In this document: positions 35,701 through 46,506 of the stretch, one piece after another
Layout: every line of letters starts with the position of its first letter
How positions within the stretch are numbered: position 1 is the first letter of the stretch
Assembly: GCA_033439295.1 (NCBI GenBank)
Contig: JAVTLE010000021.1
Coordinates: forward strand, 3,519,116 to 3,583,115
DNA: 64,000 bases
Direction: 5' to 3'
DNA from: Deuterostichococcus epilithicus
Lineage: Eukaryota > Chlorophyta > Trebouxiophyceae > Prasiolales > Stichococcaceae
Position numbers and translations under genes: made by a program
Notes under the pieces: generated by a model
The model's database searches: none
What the model was told of the DNA's origin: nothing
Seen by the model: the letters and a program-made list of their open reading frames with translations, nothing else

Positions 35701-38700
35701 GTTGGCAGCATTGTGTTAGCAACCTCAGAATCGCGCATGCTGTAGTGCTGTGTTCAGGCACGATAGTTCCTTCAGATGATGTTGTTCAACCCAACTTGGG
35801 CCATGGATACCAGCATTCCTCAGCTTGCGATCTCTTCGAGCTTTCTCTGCTCTATCTTTGATTCTGGTGAGTAGGCAAGATCTGTCTTCGACAGGGAGCG
35901 GGAGACCAAGGTGTCATTTGCGGACCACCAGCGCGGCCTGGGCGGCAGCTACATGCGGACAGCGGTCACAACACTGCAGCTGCTGCTGGAGCTCGTGTCC
36001 GACGAGCAGGTGCAGCCTCGACACTGCAATGTGATGGCAGTGCCAATCGATGAATGCAGGCTCTTCTCACTGAGTCGCACATGCTGGGTGCGCCAAAGGA
36101 GGCATGGCCGACTCGCCACCCTGCGGGAGGCCACCACCTCCTTCAGGGGGACACCACCTCCTTCAGGGGACCACCTGTCATCAACTCGAATGCAACAGAA
36201 CATCCGGCCTGACGGCAGTTCCCGGCGCTGCAGGTGGCGGCCACATTCCTGGCGCCTCCGCTGGTGGGCCTGGCGGCCTTTTCGTCGCTGCACTTCCTGG
36301 AGCTGCTGGTCGGGCCCAAGGCGCCGGGCCTCGCCATCAAGGAGCCCGAGAAGATCGGTGCGGGAGCTCTCCGCTGCTCAGCTGGCACGACTGCCCTGTA
36401 TTTTGACGGCATGCCTGCTGGGCTGCTCGTGTGCCAGACGGATGCGATTCAGTGTGTCGCAGGGAGCTCCAGCCATTCACCGACATCTGCTGGTTCGCAA
36501 GGGACTGCCCAGTCGCCAAAAGCCACACAAGAGGGTGAAGCCACTCTGCCTGGACTGGCTCAATGAGTGACGCTGAACCTGCTCGCCTGCAGGCCTCGAC
36601 CCGACCAAGCTGTCGGTGGCGGTGTCGGAGTTTATGCTGCACCTGGCGCGTCGGCCCGCCTTCGTGCGCGCCATTGCCGAGGAGCAGGACTACAATGAGG
36701 CCGTGCTGCAGGCGAGTCCCACACGATACACGATTTATTTGCTCGCTCACAGAGTCCCTGCAAGTCCCACCCTACCTGACGAGCGCTGCGGGGAGTGGCC
36801 TCAGCGCTGGCACTGCTGCGGCTCTGCATGCATGGTTGCAACCGCCGACAGCGGCCCAGCAGTCCAGCTTTCAAGTGTGTACCTGACGCTGCTGCCGCGC
36901 CACTACAGGGCTTCCGTGACAAGGTGGTGTCGGGGGAGCTAGGCGCGCACGGCCATGCCGTCGGCCTGGAGCAGCTCATGCAGCAGGTGAGCAACTTGCG
37001 CCATCCTGCCCGTGCTGTATGCACAAGCGGGGCACGTCGACTGCTGCCCGCCTCGGTCGGCCGCACCACGCCATTGAAGGTGGCTCACAAGTCGTTGTCG
37101 GTGTCTGCAGCACCTATGCAGCCGCGCCGGTCGGTCTACATCCAGCATGACCCCACACTCTACAGTCGAGCGCATCTCGACTTGAACAATTTTGCATGCA
37201 GCATCGATCGAGGCATGCCACCCTTTCACATACGACCGCCCTGTTGGCGCCATGCACAGGTGGCGCGCATCCGAGGCAAGGAGGCAGCCGGCACAGGCGG
37301 CGCGGCATCGAGTGGCGGCCCGCCAGGCGGCCTGGACTCTGCAGAGCTCGCTTTCGAACAGCCAGAGCCTGAAAACCTGGAGGAGGTGGGCCGCTGGTGC
37401 CTGTTGGGGGGCTTGGATACCGTTGAGCGGCATAGCATCTGCGCCAGAACCACACCCGCTTCTGCTGGCGGGTTGCCGAGAGCCGGCCGGCATTGAGGGT
37501 CGGTTCCGGCCAGACCAGTGTCAGCACAACACCCTTCATCGGCCCTGCTATTTAGGGTGGCCTGCGGGGACTGGACAGCGTCGGCATGCCGCAAACCTGT
37601 TGCACCTGAATGTTCATTGCCGCCAGGCGTACCGTGCGGCGCTGGAGCCGGTGGCGCGCGGCGATTTCGACAGCACTGCTCCGCGCGCCTACAGCAGCCT
37701 CTACGCCCAGCTGGCGGCCACCACGCCGGGCGACACTGCCGGCAAGATGCGGCGCCTGCAGAAGGTGCCGTCCGAAGCCTGCCACCTGCATGTTGATGGC
37801 TGCAGGAGTGTGCCTGCAGGGCTGTCAGACACCCCCTGCAAAGCCTCCGCATGCACCGCAACGTGTCTCGCTGTGTCTGCTGGCATATGTTTCGTGCGCC
37901 TAAGGTGTGGATCGGGTTTGCCCTCACATTCGGCCTCTGCTGCACACAGGAGCTGCGAGCACTGGGCGGGCGCACGCAACTGCCGCTGCACGCCGCGGCG
38001 GCGGTGTTCTTGCGCTGGGACGGCGACCGCATTGACAAGATGCGCGCCGTCATCTCAGGCGCGCCCTGCAACCCCGCCCATGCCTGCTGGCTGTCCTCTG
38101 CAACAAGGAATGTGCGGCTCCACCAGCGCCATGCACAGTGCTCTGAAGCGGCAGAGGGCCTCTCTGAAGTCCTTCTGGACGTGCACAGCTCCCAACTCTG
38201 AACAATTTTTGCAGCACCCCATTGCAGCACTGCTGTGCAGCGCGCTGTGACACAAAGATGCGACGCACACGCAGTGCGGTTGCCGCAAGACTGTGCACTC
38301 TCGCTGCAGGGCCGGAGGGCACTCCCTATGAGGCGGGCCTGTTTGTGTTCGACCTGTTCTTCCCGGGGCAGTACCCCAACCTGCCGCCGACCATGAAGCT
38401 GGAGACAACGGGGCAGGGCAAAGCACGCTTCAACCCCAACCTGTGCGCCCCCACATGCCTCGTGACTGTGCTCTCTGGCTGACTCGTCGCCAAGGCTGAA
38501 AGTTAACCAGCTGGTCGGTAATTCCTGGAGGGCCACTGGTGCCTGTGGCATTGCCAGGGTTCGGCGGTGTCTCGTGGGCTGCCACATCAGCAGCTTGTCA
38601 GGTCTCGCCGTGCCGTGCCATCTGGCGCGGTGCTGCTCACACAGCAGTTGCTAGGCGGGCCGCCCTGCCAGAACGTGCAGCTCGCCTGTGCTGACTCCGT

Positions 38701-39660
38701 GCCGCGCAATGCGACGCGCAGGTACGCGGACGGCAAGGTGTGCCTGTCGCTGCTGGGCACCTTCTCTTCGGCGGACGCCTCCGAGCGCTGGAACCCCGCG
38801 TCCTCCTCCCTGTACCAGGTGGGGGCGCCGTCTGTGTCCGCAAGCAGGTGTCAGGCGTCCCTTCCTGGCCTGAGACCCTCCCTGTCTCGAGACCCTAAGC
38901 CATCGCCGAGCCTTCCCGTCACAGGCTTCTTTTCCAATCGTGAATGAGCGGGCCTTCCCTAAAAGCTGGTGGTCAAAGCGCCAAGGCCCGCCGCTCACGT
39001 CTCCGTGCAACCTCTTTTCCCAGGGTCACCACCCCCAGTAGCGCTGCAGGCTGTCGAGTGAATCCCCTGGTAACCCGCGCCGCAGGTGCTGCTCAGCATC
39101 CAGGGCATGATCTTCGTGGCGGACCCCTACTACAACGAGCCGAGCGTGGACCAGATGCGCGGCACCTCGGAGGGCGCCACCACGAGTGCCGAGTACAGCT
39201 TTGGCGTGCAGCTCAACACCATGCGCTGGGCCATGATCGACCAGCTGCGCCACCCGCCGCCCGGCTTCGAGGTGTGGCACTGGGCCGAGCCGGGTGTGCA
39301 GCAGGTCCTGCTTCGAGACAAGACCGCTCCTGGAGAGGCGTCCAGTGTGCGCCTCAAGGCGCGTCTCTGGGTTGGGCAGCCGCTGGCGTCTAGGCTTGTG
39401 CGTGCGCCTGCGAACTATCCTGTCTCTCCAAAGCAGGACCACCAGTCGTGCACAGTGCATCAAGGAAACTCGAATCACAATGATTGTGTCACCTGCAGGA
39501 GGTGGTTGCCACCCACTTCCGGCTGCTGCGCCACCGCATCATGCGCACCGCCGTCAAGTGGCTGGCAGCGGCGGAGACGCTGCACACCATTGATGCCGTG
39601 CTGGTGGCCCGCATGCGCAGCACCATTCAAGAGCTGCACGCCCTGCTGGCAGCGCTGTAG
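26795..39660 (+). CDS. Ubiquitin E4-E2 fusion: UIMs, Ufd2/UBE4 core, BIRC6-type UBC domain
   Basis: Thirty-three exons join in perfect phase to 1596 residues. Residues 7-20 (DEDLARALALSMQE) and about 117-131 (ELLEQARALSLQM) are ubiquitin-interacting motifs, followed by Ala/Pro/Gly-rich linkers. About 380-1280 align with the Ufd2/UBE4 E4 core: AECFFVTGQLMHTGTIPAVNRY, DIWRDPAQKRALTR, FLELLVGPKAPGLAIKEPEKI and AIAEEQDYNEAVLQ correspond in order to yeast, plant and human family members. The U-box that should follow is absent. Instead a Gly-rich linker (exon 37260-37385) leads to a BIRC6-like pre-UBC helix region and an E2 fold: DKMRAVISGPEGTPYEAG, FNPNLYADGKVCLSLL with the catalytic Cys at about 1456, and FVADPYYNEPSVDQMRGT. 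Last exons: 36909-36986, 37260-37385, 37627-37764, 37950-38058, 38310-38442, 38722-38818, 39086-39271 and 39499-39660. Four introns appear to be GC-AG. Single-gene status rests on splice phase and lack of an intervening stop, not on transcript data. Confidence 0.85.
35427..35526. repeat. Perfect 50-bp tandem duplication in an intron of the E4-E2 gene
   Basis: Two identical 50-base units (35427-35476 and 35477-35526) lie between exons 34978-35203 and 35581-35663. A second, shorter duplication of an ACCACCTCCTTCAGGGG unit lies at about 36130-36172 in another intron of this gene. Confidence 0.9.
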
Positions 39661-39822
39661 CGGGCTGTCCAGGCGGCCTCACAGTGGCAGGTGTGGCGTT
39701 GCTGCCGCCGCTGGGAAGATGTCTAACGGCTATATATGCACTTTCAATCACAGCCCACAACGTCGAATGCCCCACGATATGAGGGCAGCAGCGGCAGAAT
39801 GATGTGCTTCAAATTGGGGCCA

Positions 39823-39827
39823 TTACA
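39823..39827 (-). terminator. Putative TGTAA poly(A) signal of oligoribonuclease
   Basis: TGTAA on the minus strand, 134 bases beyond the stop at 39961, in the 300-base convergent spacer that separates it from the E4-E2 gene stop at 39660. Confidence 0.45.
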
Positions 39828-39960
39828 AATAGATGAAACCAGCCTGTGCATGTCTTCTCTTGGCAAAGCGAGCAGACACGCAGGCCCTGTTCATTCCCAT
39901 GCGATAACAGCCGCCTGAGGTCCCGCACTATCTTGAGATGCTGTCTGGATGCTATGGCCG

Positions 39961-41718
39961 TTATGTGACAGAGTGAGCGTGCGACTTGAATATCGCCCGC
40001 CGGTAATGCCTCAATTGCCGAATCGAGTCCTGGATGTCCGATTTCGCCGTGTGCGCCTGCCGCTTGCGCGGCGCCTTTGCATACTCCTGCGGTCGGGGAG
40101 TCGCCAGGGTTCAGCATGTCAAGCGGTACATCATTGTACGCATTGCACCCAGTTGGACCAAGCCACAGGCAGCAGTCCCGAAGCCAGGTGCCCACCTTTG
40201 GAAACCACCGCCGGCACAGCTCCATCACAGTGCTCACGTCCTGCGAGACCCTCAGCCGGAGCGTCAAACTTCATCAACTCAGCAATCTGGCGCAGCGATC
40301 AAGCACGGTAGTCTTCCAGTGCCCCACTTTGCAGGACTGCAGACGCGCGGGGCAGCCAGCGGGTCAGCAGGACAGCAGTGCAGGGCATGTGGATGCAGCA
40401 CATCAGAAGACAGGCGGGTCCCACCACAACCCGGTAGGGGAGGTGTGCCGCAAGCTGCGGCATGTCCTTGCGCAGAAACGCTAGGTCCACATGCACCGAG
40501 CTGCCTGCAGTCCAGAAACGCCCAACAGTCTGCAACCTGTCAAACAAGACAGGCATCGCTGGGGCCTCGGGGCAAACGGCAATCACGTAGGCGCCTTCCA
40601 CACTGGCTAGCGGTCGGCCAGCTGGCACCAAGACCATACGAATCTGCGTGCCGCACCTGCAAGGTGATGTCGTGTGCTGCCGTTCGTGTACCGCTGCACG
40701 AAGCTGAGCACCTGCTCCTCGGCCTCCTGCAACGGGAACATTTCCATCCAGTCGCAGCAGCGCGTGACCAGGCCGAGAAGACCGGGCACCGAGCACGCCC
40801 ACGGGCAGGGTGGCGAGTACGATGTGGGGCTGCGCCTTGACTCGCGCTTGCTGTCCTTATGAAGAGGCTAGCCAGCGATATGAATGCGAAAGCTCAGAGC
40901 CAACTGCTCGCCTGCATGGAAACGGCGCTGGCGCGGCAGCGGCCCGTGAGACCGGAGGCGCCGTGGTGCTCCGTGCTCCACGCGTTCATGCCGTCCAACA
41001 CCGCGTCCCCATGGTGGATCGCCAGCTCCGGGCCCTGCGGCGTGCGCAGAGGCGGTGGCCGCTGGGCCAGGCGTGGGACGCTGCTGCCCTGCCATCCTGC
41101 TGGCGGCTTCCGAGACAGCGCCGCTGTGCTGCGCTGTCGCATGGGCGCATGCAGGGCTGATGTGCATGCAGCTGTTGGCAGGGGATTGGGGTGCGCTGCA
41201 CGCCGCAATGCCACTTAATTGACGCATCCAGTCGAGCTCACCATGATCTCCTCCCGCATGTGGCTGTCCGTCAGGATCACAGCGATCTCGATGATGGTGT
41301 CCCGCTGCAGGTCCAGGCCCGTCATCTCCAGATCGATCCATATCAACGCATTCTGCATGAGTGTCTGTGGCGGCGGCGGTGGCAGCGGCGCGCCGTCTGC
41401 AGCATTGCCGGCGCTTTCGGACTGAAATGCCGCCGCCGCCGCCGCCGCCGCCGCCGCTGCGCCTGCCGCGGCTGCGTAGCTCCGGCGCGCTGCAGGCTCG
41501 GCTGCGCCATTCTGCCTGCATCCTTGGATGAAATTGCATATTGAGCTGAATGCAGTTCCTGTGCTTCAAGTTACATTGCTCTACGCCTCGGGCACGTCAA
41601 CTGCATGCCTGTGTTCAGGATGCGTGGTGGACTTGTCGTCCTCGGCTGCTGGCTGCGGCTCTGCTCCGGCAGGCTGCTCGTCTAAAGAAAGGTGTTGCAG
41701 CGCAGCATAGTAGCTCAT
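39961..41718 (-). CDS. ORN: Oligoribonuclease (DEDDh 3'-5' exonuclease)
   Basis: Degrades 2-5 nt RNA fragments to mononucleotides; eukaryotic homologues (REXO2/SDN-like ORN) act in mitochondria and cytosol. Seven exons, 41718-41609, 41515-41242, 41034-40912, 40726-40657, 40504-40431, 40240-40196 and 40074-39961, give 269 residues in frame. The catalytic D and E are in [12 protein letters not shown], the third D in [15 protein letters not shown], and the final H..D in [20 protein letters not shown]. These complete a DEDDh site. Two introns appear to be GC-AG (donors at 41608 and 40911). The first exon is acidic and not an obvious targeting peptide; ATG in MQNALIWID (41364) could start a shorter form. 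A poly-Ala run (~10 residues) lies before the catalytic domain. Bacterial Orn is ~180 residues; the extra length is N-terminal. Confidence 0.92.
41429..41457. repeat. GCC trinucleotide repeat encoding poly-alanine
   Basis: An uninterrupted GCC/CCG run inside oligoribonuclease exon 2, read as alanines on the minus strand. Such tracts are prone to length change. Confidence 0.8.
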
Positions 41719-42641
41719 TTCTGGCTCCCGCCCTGCGCAGCTGCCGCAACGGCAGCACTTCTGTTTGTATCTGCTGATCTGGTCCCTCGGGTGGGCAGCC
41801 GCAGCAGTTTGAAGTAGCGTGTTACTTGGTTACACGACGAAGAAGCGAGTTTGGCCCGTCAGTCGAGACTTCTCAGATCCCGAAGACCGACACTGCGCCT
41901 GAAATCGAAACCAAGACGCGCGCTGCGCCAGGAGACCAGACTTCACCAGGGGTGAGCGAGCTTGCGAGTGAGAGTCCAGAGAATGTGCAACGGTGCAGAG
42001 TCGCGCCTTCCTGCGAGCTGCCACCTACACTTTCTGCCGTGCACCCTCGTTTTGGGGAACCAGCAGGGGTTCCGGTAATTCAAAGGATTTCAAACCATGC
42101 CAGGACGGATCATGCTTTCCTTTGCAATTACTGAGCAGATTGATCAGCAATGCGTCCGAAAGCGTCTTCGAAGCCATGCCGTTGCAAATTCGTGGCTTGA
42201 GCGGCTCGGCAGTGGGGCGCTGCCGCAGCAGCAATTGTGCCGCCGCCATCAAGGTGGCAGGCCTGGCTTCAATCCGAGCCATATGATGCACATACAATGG
42301 CGCCAATCTCAACAAAAGAAAATCCTCTCGATGCAAATCCAACATCAGAGCGTCCTTCTTCTCTGGCCAACTCAAAAAGCTCGTAGGTGATACCCGATCA
42401 ACTCATCAACCCGAATCTAAACAAAGCGCAGTGACACCCTGTGATGGCAAGCGCTCAGCACCTGGCAACCTCCTTGCCGTGCTGCTTCCAATTGCCGTGC
42501 TGCTTCTGATGGCGGCTCTCCCGATTGTGTACACCATGACTGACAGAAATGAATCGGCGGCACACCGCTGGCGGTGTGTGCCCGGAATTCCAGTGGCGCT
42601 GCTCAGTGCGGTAGACGAATGTCCACAAAATTTGCTAGGCG
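41719..42641. other. Intergenic region between oxidase copy A and oligoribonuclease
   Basis: Holds the oligoribonuclease promoter side and the 3' UTR of oxidase copy A. A minus-strand open frame at 42024-41830 begins with a basic, Ser/Arg-rich stretch like a targeting peptide, but no in-phase splice to the oligoribonuclease gene was found. No other gene is supported. Confidence 0.4.
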
Positions 42642-45600
42642 TCAGTCGACCTGCTTGGTGTGCGCCTGGAACTTCAAATCCTCGTAGATGTCGCCAGTCT
42701 GCGCATCACACGACCAGGGCTGAGATCAAGAGGAGCAATCGGAGGCGAGCTGCGATGCACAGACCTAGAGTCGAGGCGCGGTGTCAGTGGATGCATAAAA
42801 AAAAAGCGGCACCTGGCAGGCGCGCATCGTCTTGACATGCTCGCCCTCGTCGTCCCGGATGTTGATGAAGACGTCGTGCAGGTTCCTCGCAAGAACCAGC
42901 AGCCCCAAGCTCAGACAGCGGCGACGCGCGCGCAGCTGGTTTTGGCAGCACAATGCGGCGGTGCCTAGGTCAGGAGTGCGATGCAGATGTGGCAGCCGGC
43001 GGCAGCCAGGAGAAGTGTCTCGTCTCTCACCGGCAGTGCGGGCGGCGGGGCTCCACCCGCTTGGACGTCTGAAACTCGTCGAACCTGTGTTGCAGGTCAG
43101 GGTTTGAGGGCGAGCACCAGCTCCTGAAGCGATGAGCAGTGCGGCGTGCACGACGCCACGGGCGGCGGTGGATGCAGATGATATCGAGAGCTCACATGTA
43201 CAGGTCGTCTCCCTTGTAGTACTGGAGGGCGACCAGCGGCGGCGGCATGCTCTTCAGCACCGCTTCGTTGGCGTCTGCGAACTCGCCTGCAGGGAGGGAG
43301 GTGCATCCAAGTGACTGCGTCTCAGCAGCCAGATGCTTTGATGCACGTGTCCAGCCAGGCTGGACTCGATCCTGGCCACAGCGGCAAAACAGCGGTCGCA
43401 CCATACGTGTCCACCGCGTGCGCCTGCAATGACACACGCACGCGTCAGCACAGGGTAGCACCACTGAACAACGTGGTCGCACAGCACGATGGCCAACGTG
43501 CTGCGTGATGCATGTCGCATTCGCACATCAGCCGCGAAACAGGATGCACCCCCCTCCTCCAGCAGACTGCACCTCGATCAGCTCGCTGAAGTTGTAGGCC
43601 TGCAGGCGAAGCAGACGGCCGGTTGGTATTTGCCGGTTTCTGGGCAGAGCGCAAAGGCACGATGCGACACGATGGGTGTCTATCGGCACCTTTTCCGGAT
43701 CAAGCCAGAAGAATATCAGAAGGATCCAGTAGTACAGAACGCTCGCGTGCTGCGCAAGAAACCTGCGGCTCATGTAAGACGAGGTGTGAGCACCCGGGCG
43801 TCGCCAGCTGGCAGCAGCTGCACTGCAGATTGCCACATTACATGAATTGTGGCAGTTCAAGAAACAAGCAAGCGTCTCACCTGTCCACCCACAGCTCGTC
43901 ACCCCCCAGGCTCTCCATGATCTGCATACGAAGCAGACCCGATCACCATATCATCTTGCAGGTTGCACGATGCACGCGCAGGCTGGCATCACACAGTGAC
44001 GATCCTGCTGCACAGGCACCCCGGTTTACCTGCAGGTGGTGCAGCTCGTTCCACTCCTCTGTACGTGGACAGGAAACCAATGCAGTTGTGTCAGCGCCAC
44101 ACGATTGTCTCTCCAACCAAGGGTCTCGAGCATGCACCCAGACAAGCGGCAAGTCGGCCGTGCGAGCCACCCTTGGCGGCAAACATCGCACCTGCAAAGT
44201 GCCTGCAGGAAGAAGAGAAAGGGCGCTGAGCTTTTCCGAGGTACAGGTAAGAAGGTAGGATGAAGGGCCCTTGATCACAATTCTGCTGCAGGGCCCATCA
44301 GCAGGAAACTCACACTTTGCGCAGATCGGCTCCGGCTCGCCACCACCCAAATGACTCGTACAGGTGCAGCATCGAGATGTAGCTCTGCACGAAGGAGGCA
44401 GCAGTGCCTGGGCATGTCGTGCCAGAGGTGCTCACGACGCCGCCACCGCCGCATAGAGCAGGAGCACTGTGTACGGTTGGACAGAGGAGGAGCATGCAGG
44501 CAAGTGTATGGAGAAGGAATCTGTCGCACATAGTATGGCATCCTAGCGACGGACTCGAGGAACCTGTGCGCAGAGGACAGCGACATTGCTCGCGTGTGAG
44601 TTTCTGCTGTAACCAGCCTGCAGGATTGTGAGGTGCAGAGCAATCTGGAGCAACTGGATCAGTCAGCAGGAGCCGCACCAAAAGCGCTGGATGGGGCGAT
44701 TTGGGTACACGACATCAATCAGCCAGCACAGCACTGCGGGCAAACATACAGGTGGCTCAGACGTGATGTGGGGGCAGGCGCGCTAGCGAACTCGCATCTC
44801 AGCAGCCGGACCGAGGCAGGTCTTCAACTGCGCAGCACCGCAGCGGCACCTGTGTAGGGTATCCGCACGAACCAGGCGGTCTCGACGCCCTGGCCTTCTG
44901 CCTCCCGCTGCTTCTCCCGCAGCGCCACGCCCCGCACCGACAGTGTCAGCGCCGCCAACTTCTTCCGCATCTGCACGGGTCAGGATCGCGGCCGTCAGCT
45001 GCTTGTTCCATCGTGCAGCGGACACCAGGAACAGCAAGTGCAGCCGCTGTGTGCTGGCTCGGGGTGCGCTGGCTGCAGCACGGCTTGCGGCGCTGGCCGC
45101 TGCGATGGCTGCGCGGCAACGATGGCTGAGGAGCGACCATGCGTGCAGCAAGCATGCTGTCTGCTGCTTCACAGCCTGGTCCCGTCCGAGAGGTTGGCCA
45201 GTCTCGCCTCCTGGGTGCGGACGTCCTGCGACTCCCGACCCTCCAGCTCGAGGTCTGTCTGCGACGCCGTCAGCTGGGACAGGACGCCGCGGTCCTCCAG
45301 CCACTGGTCGATCTGGCCGAAGCTGCGCACCACGCCGGCCGCCAACTTGCGCCACGCCTGCATGGAAGCGGTCAAGTGTGCAGTCGAGCACGGGCTGGAT
45401 GTTCGAGTGCGAGTCAAGCGCGATGCATCACAGAGGCTCAGCCCGGTCGACCCGCAGCTGGGGGCCGGGTGCAGCGCGAGCGGGGTCACCTTGACGAGCG
45501 GCTGGGAAGACGGCGCATTGTCCTCAAACTCCCTCCACTCGTCGTACCTGAAGGACCTATGGCACGAGGCAGCACATACGTGAAGTCCAATCGAGGATTG

Positions 45601-46506
45601 GGTTTGACAGTTAGTTGCATCGCACACTTCGTATGCAATCCTGCATTGCAGACGGGGAGCCTGACCTGCGAAGGGATCTGTATTCGTGCTTGAAGTTTTC
45701 GAACGCCTTCAGGGCACACAAACCCTTACATCGGTCGCCAGTCGCGCTTGTGTTGACGTCGAGCAGGGCAGCAGCTCAGGATGCTCGCAGGAGCTACAGC
45801 AGCCAGCTTGACTCACCAGCTTCGAGCCCGAAGCAGGGATCTTGCCATAGCCTTCCTGGTACAGACGCCCATGCCCAGATCGGAACCCTGCTCTCACAGG
45901 ATGGCATTGTGAGGGTCCACACCATGGCTCGGATGGTTCATTCGTATCTCGGTGGGTCTGGGTCATCATGCTGGACGGATTGACCACTGAACGCTTCACC
46001 AAGTCAGGAAAGAACCGCCGCTTGCAAACATGCACACTATGAATCGCGATGTGCACGCACCATAGTCGTGCGTCATGACCTGCGCCGGCAGTGAGCTGCA
46101 GCTCAGTTTCCAGATGACGGCGCCGCCTGGTTGCTGCGCAACTGGTCCAACCACGACATCATGCGGAGGTTTCGCTCACCTCAATCCAGCTGTCTCCATC
46201 CTGCACATAGAAATTCTGGTCGTCGCCCTTGCCGCGCTCTGGCTGCCCAAACTTGAGCCCTCGCGTCCACAGCGATTTCGGCTTGCCAGAGGGCTCTGCT
46301 GCCTGCTGCACGCGGTCTGCTCCGCCGTCGCTACGCGCCCGCAGGCAGCGCCTGCCCGCCCATCTGCAGGGCCGCTTCGAAATTGTGAGGAGCGCAGGTG
46401 GGTGAAGCACGTGGTCAGCGCCGGAAGCGGCTTGTTCCAGGGACAACTGCTGCAGGCGCTGCTTCCGCAGACCAGTACAAAGCCCTGCGACACATTGTAA
46501 ATCCAT
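42642..46506 (-). CDS. PTOX: Plastid terminal oxidase, tandem copy A
   Basis: Di-iron plastoquinol:oxygen oxidoreductase of thylakoids (IMMUTANS family), acting in chlororespiration and carotenoid desaturation. Twenty exons join in frame to 477 residues; boundaries include 46506-46180, 46079-46061 (19 nt), 45887-45817, 45357-45208, 44970-44850, 44563-44530, 44384-44314, 44202-44192 (11 nt), 43921-43881, 43762-43690, 43286-43196, 42885-42813 and 42698-42642. All six iron ligands are visible: FLESVARMPYY, EEWNELHH, the Glu of FSELIEAHAVDTY, and RDDEGEHVKTM. PTOX-specific SLGGDELWVDRFLAQH and YYKGDDLYMFDEFQTSK separate it from mitochondrial AOX. The start at 46506 is the ATG giving an Arg/Ser-rich leader before KSLWTRGLKFGQP; the open frame continues upstream, so it is not certain. 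One intron appears GC-AG (donor 45207). Confidence 0.9.
44192..44202 (-). other. PTOX: 11-nt micro-exon of PTOX copy A
   Basis: Sequence GCACTTTGCAG between CAG acceptor and GTGCGA donor. With the preceding GT and following AG it spells V-H-F-A-E of the invariant KVHFAEEWNE block. Without it the frame breaks. The equivalent exon exists in copy B (49238-49248). Confidence 0.8.
46061..46079 (-). other. PTOX: 19-nt micro-exon of PTOX copy A
   Basis: Encodes VMTHDY plus the first base of Gly between a GCGCAG acceptor and a GTGCGT donor, linking the leader exon to GFRSGHGRLYQEGYGK. The same-size exon is at 51079-51097 in copy B (VLGHDYG). Confidence 0.7.

Noticed and set aside
36359-36908. U-box hidden in the E4-E2 gene
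   Set aside because: I looked for the U-box hallmark (hydrophobic-D-P followed by a D-P-F-N-R-type block) in all plus frames between exon 36909-36986 and the UBC exons and in the flanking introns, and found none.
37226-38587. 453-codon minus-strand open frame opposite the UBC exons
   Set aside because: The plus strand here encodes conserved E2 residues exon by exon. The antisense frame has low-information Arg/Ser/Cys composition and no domain.
41830-42024. Targeting-peptide-like open frame as the first exon of oligoribonuclease
   Set aside because: Its composition is suggestive, but no donor in the right phase joins it to exon 2, while exon 41718-41609 does so cleanly.
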